Positions 60,933-64,000 of a stretch of DNA of 64,000 nucleotides are shown in pieces. The stretch lies in contig NW_019091360.1 in NCBI RefSeq assembly GCF_001949145.1, positions 4,296,159-4,360,158 on the forward strand, in the 5' to 3' direction. A program made the position numbers and the translations under genes. How positions within the stretch are numbered: the stretch's first letter is position 1; every line of letters begins with the position of its first letter. Origin of the DNA: Acanthaster planci (Eukaryota; Echinodermata; Asteroidea; Valvatida; Acanthasteridae). The notes under the pieces are model-generated. The model had not been told where the DNA came from and did not search any database. It saw only the letters and a program-made list of their open reading frames with translations.

Positions 60933-62893
60933 ATGGAGATCGACGATGCATCCACACAAGGTAAGAAGCTTTTTGAGGCTTTCAGATGTGTGATGAAAAT
61001 ATTTTAATACCTTGTATTAACTGATGTTAAATTTATTATTTGCATTAGTACTTTCCCCTCGTCTCATATTCGTTTCAATTTTTTTCTCGGTCTGACAGTC
61101 CCGAAGTTGTTTGGAAACCCCTATATAGTTTATAATGGAATGAACCAAGATGAATAACTACATGAATTAGTATATCATCTAAATGCAATGTACATGTAGG
61201 TGCAGTTCAGTGTGTGGGTGTTCAAGCCACTTCCGGATGTGTTAAAGACGCGTGAGTGATATCTAGGTCACACTGGTGGTGCAGCTGGAGTGTATGTAAA
61301 CATTTTTTATCTATTTTTAAACGGAATTTCTGGATGCTGTGTGACCAGCCATCATGTCTTCTACTACAGCCACTGATGGCACGATACAGACACTTAAGAT
61401 TGTGGTTGTTGGCGGCGGCGGTGTCGGCAAAAGTGCCATCACTATACAGTTTATTCAGGTAGACGGACATGGATGAATTGGATGAACTCGTAGGCCTATG
61501 CATATACATGTACATGTATGGCCACCTAGAGTGTGTGGGTTGGACTGAGAGTTTAGAAATAGGTCATTGGCAATTTTAGGCCTTTATCATGTACACCCCC
61601 GTGTAGACTTACATTGACATGTTGCCTGAATGTGTGATTTTCCACGATTGTGATTAATGACTCGGAAGTAAAAGTAGATTTGAAATTAATTTTGGTATTT
61701 AGCACACCCCACGTAAATGTAGGTTAACCCCAATGAGATAGGAACATCTTAGCTCTACTAATTGGAACGTTAGTATTCCTCTTTTTCAAATTGGACGGGA
61801 TCATCACACTTATGCTCCACGCCTGTACATGATATAGTAAGGTTGAAACGGTTCTCAAAAATTCCACCAAAATTACCTCGATCACCACCCACTACTTGCT
61901 TCCGTAAATGCCAACATCAAATGGTTGGGGCTTCAATTACTCTATGCATAAAATAATTTCCACTGCTATTCATCATTTCATGGGTGAGTCCAACAAGGAA
62001 CAAGGTTCTAAGCTCCACAAGCTATGGCAGTTGAAGAAAATAAAAGCGCTTTAGTTAGTAGTATGCAAGGTCAGACACATTCAACATGTGGATTAGCCCT
62101 AACAGTCCTCAATCCTCCAACAGGTGAAGGATTGAGGATTGTTAGGGCTAATTTAGCCTTTTATTTAGTGGGAAATGATCTTCACAAATTTTGCCAAATG
62201 TGTGAAAGGACACATGTAAGACTAGCTACATGTACATGGAGTGGAATTGGAAACAATGAAGAGAATGTGCACAGCAGAATTATTGAACAAATGCTCCCTT
62301 GAAAATGAAATATTGGTAGGCATGAAAGCATGGTAGGCATGAAAGCATGGTATGCATGTACTTAGTGCAGTGTGTCTCTTAAGGTTGCAAATTGTAAGGT
62401 AGGCCTACATCAATGATTTTTTTGGAGCTTTTTCAAAGGAATGGTATTTTGTTTTGATCCCTTTCAATGGTGGTGGTGGGGGAGGGGAGCTATCGCACTG
62501 TCTTCAGCGCTATCCTTAACCATACTTACATTGAATTACTTTGAATGCAGTATGTCCAACCTACATGCAGCCGTCAGCATCAGTTCCAATAATAGTTGGC
62601 ACATTTGGAATGGACTGTGTAGATAATTGAACGATTTTTCACTTATTGCCTGTTGTGTATTGTCACTATTGTACTGGACTTACAGACAATGTGCCTAACA
62701 TCGGGACGGATGCTGTGGATTGCATACAGGTACATGTACATGTCTCGTACACTCAAGATATTGAACATGGATTGACACTGTTTGTCCATTCTGTTCTTCC
62801 TCTAGTCCTGTTTTGTACAGGAGTATGACCCAACCATTGAGGATTCCTACACCAAACAGTGCGTCATTGACAATGTAGTAGCTAAGCTTGACA
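60933..62893 (+). CDS. RRAS2: R-Ras/TC21-type small GTPase, 5' part only
   Basis: Three coding exons are visible: 60933-60960 (MEIDDASTQ, donor CACAAG|GTAAGA), 61370-61458 and 62806-62893. All junctions are in phase. The protein carries the G1 P-loop [16 protein letters not shown], then [18 protein letters not shown] (switch I/effector) and [11 protein letters not shown], the last two in the form known from R-Ras2/TC21. The third exon ends with one base of the next codon (expected Ile of LDILDTAGQ). No later exon (G3 DTAGQ onward, CAAX) is in the window, so the gene continues past 64000. Alternatively, translation could begin at 61354 (MSSTTATDG) without the first exon; both readings share everything after ATDGTIQ. 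This protein would be a membrane-bound GTP/GDP switch in growth and adhesion signalling. It is divergent from the protease gene. Confidence 0.88.
62092..62152. mobile_element. Palindromic mini-element, copy 2 (61 bp), in a Ras-gene intron
   Basis: ATTAGCCCTAACAGTCCTCA and its near-perfect complement form arms of about 25 bp around the loop TCCAACAGGTGA. The loop and inner arms (CCAACAGGTGAAGGATTGAG) match 143-202 in the opposite orientation. It lies between the second and third coding exons of the Ras-type gene. Confidence 0.75.
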
Positions 62894-62971
62894 GTAAGTG
62901 TTGCCGTAGTAATTATCATTTGTATTTATTTGAATTGAAACTGAACTTCAACATGTTAGAGGGCTAAGGAG

Positions 62972-63142
62972 CAATTGAATACCTCATTAATTAAAAGAAA
63001 GGCCCAACTCCACCGTTTTGGCCAGTGAGAGTTAATTGATTTCCTTTGCAACTCCTTCCGAAAAATATTCCTTTTTTTTCTTTTGAACTCAAAAAAGGTT
63101 ATGTTGGAGTTGGGCCCTTTGTTCAATTAGGTATTCAATTAC
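62972..63142. mobile_element. MITE-like inverted repeat in a Ras-gene intron
   Basis: CAATTGAATACCTCATTAAT...AGAAAGGCCCAACTCCA at the left is mirrored by TGGAGTTGGGCCCTTTGTTC...AATTAGGTATTCAATTAC at the right. The arms are about 45 bp, the interior about 80 bp. It is non-coding and lies downstream of the third visible Ras exon. Confidence 0.75.
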
Positions 63143-64000
63143 AGGTACAGTACCAATCATTTCCTTGAATGCAATGGTGCTACCCAATGGAGGTAATTCT
63201 TGATATTCCTCTACCTACCTTAAAAGCTTTGATGTGTCTTGGGATACTTCCAAGCAAACGGTCACTTCGTATTGCGTTATTGATTTACAGCTCTCGTATG
63301 GTTCACACATATTTGACCAATTTTGAACTGCAGCATTGCACTTGTACATGTACATGTGTATATTAAAAATGTAACATTGGTTACCATTTGAAATGTAGGA
63401 TTGGAACAAATTCGTTTATAATAAAACCTTGTGAAAATTTTGTAACCTCTAAAATGACAATGACAAAAGTCATATTTCATAAATGTGATGAATCAAGGTT
63501 GGAAATTTTATTTTCATAGAAATTCAGAAGTAGTTGTACTATTTATTTCTCCATAGATATTAAGTGTAAAATATTATACTTTTGACATGTTTAAATAGCA
63601 TGTTTATCTCTACATGTAAGTAATGCCTGGGACTAACCCTTACTTTTACTCATATCGCCGCTAATTTGATTTAATCCCACAAATGAGACTGAAAGACATA
63701 TTTCTACTTCATGTTTTCGTACACTATCATCATCATTTTGTCTCGTTTTGTTGGATGTACATGTATTTCATGATATACATGTAGACCTTATGTGCAGGGC
63801 CAAAGTTATGTGATGGTCTGTTGGTCAAAAGTGTCTATGGTAACTAACTTTTTGTCCAGAAGTATTGATTTTGTATGATAATCCTGTTCGGATTAAGTCT
63901 TCATCTGGGAGTTTTTGATCGTTCAAAACGCAAACACTGGGCAGTAATTTTCTTTGTTCATGTACTATTTTCTGTAGCTTGATTTTAAAGACATACATAG
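63143..64000. other. Intron sequence of the Ras-type gene
   Basis: No G3 (DTAGQEE) coding match was found to the window end, so this is presumably intron. It contains TACATGTA repeats and nothing else recognised. Confidence 0.5.

Noticed and set aside
1-64000. CRISPR arrays, bacterial operons or viral genes
   Set aside because: No regularly spaced repeats were seen and no bacterial-style gene packing or viral coding sequence was recognised. The splice-site-bounded exons show a eukaryotic genome.

Overview
The window is animal nuclear DNA: AT-rich, intron-containing, with long gene-poor stretches, small palindromic transposons, a broken LINE, a decayed tyrosine-recombinase element and one 96-base assembly gap (60680-60775). 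Two peptides encoded at 11.7-12.1 kb match from memory the echinoderm (starfish/sea cucumber) cholecystokinin/sulfakinin-type peptides, so an echinoderm is the best reading. A sea cucumber is plausible but not proven.

Four genes can be supported. On the minus strand, 11660-12136 encodes a complete 158-residue CCK-type neuropeptide precursor with two amidated peptides. On the minus strand, 40514-40795 encodes a 93-residue secreted neuropeptide-like precursor. It has the same layout as the CCK gene (whole coding region in one exon starting 6 nt after a splice acceptor) and a CCK-like core, HDYHFGGTLF, but lacks the amidation glycine; I read it as a possible diverged CCK paralogue. On the minus strand, eight coding exons from 59530 down to 55590 join in phase into a complete 427-residue secreted proteinase K-like subtilase (signal peptide, I9 propeptide, catalytic D189/H221/S373), with a leader exon and a GATA-motif cluster upstream. 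On the plus strand, divergent from the protease, 60933 onward holds the first exons of an R-Ras/TC21-type small GTPase that runs off the right edge.

Layout: 1-372 is one arm of a large inverted repeat whose partner lies at about 29395-29773, next to a tyrosine-recombinase pseudogene (28950-29365). About 30.0-34.4 kb is a minus-strand APE/RNase H LINE with frameshifts, a deletion of the reverse transcriptase core and altered catalytic residues, followed by a tRNA-like SINE candidate at 34.7-34.9 kb. The rest is mostly non-coding DNA in which I recognise at least six families of short inverted-repeat elements. Several occur twice in the window, and several sit inside introns of the protease and Ras genes.

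The most interesting items are the CCK-like pair, a 60-bp near-perfect hairpin element with one occupied and one empty site visible in the same window, and a strong excess of the palindrome TAGGCCTA.
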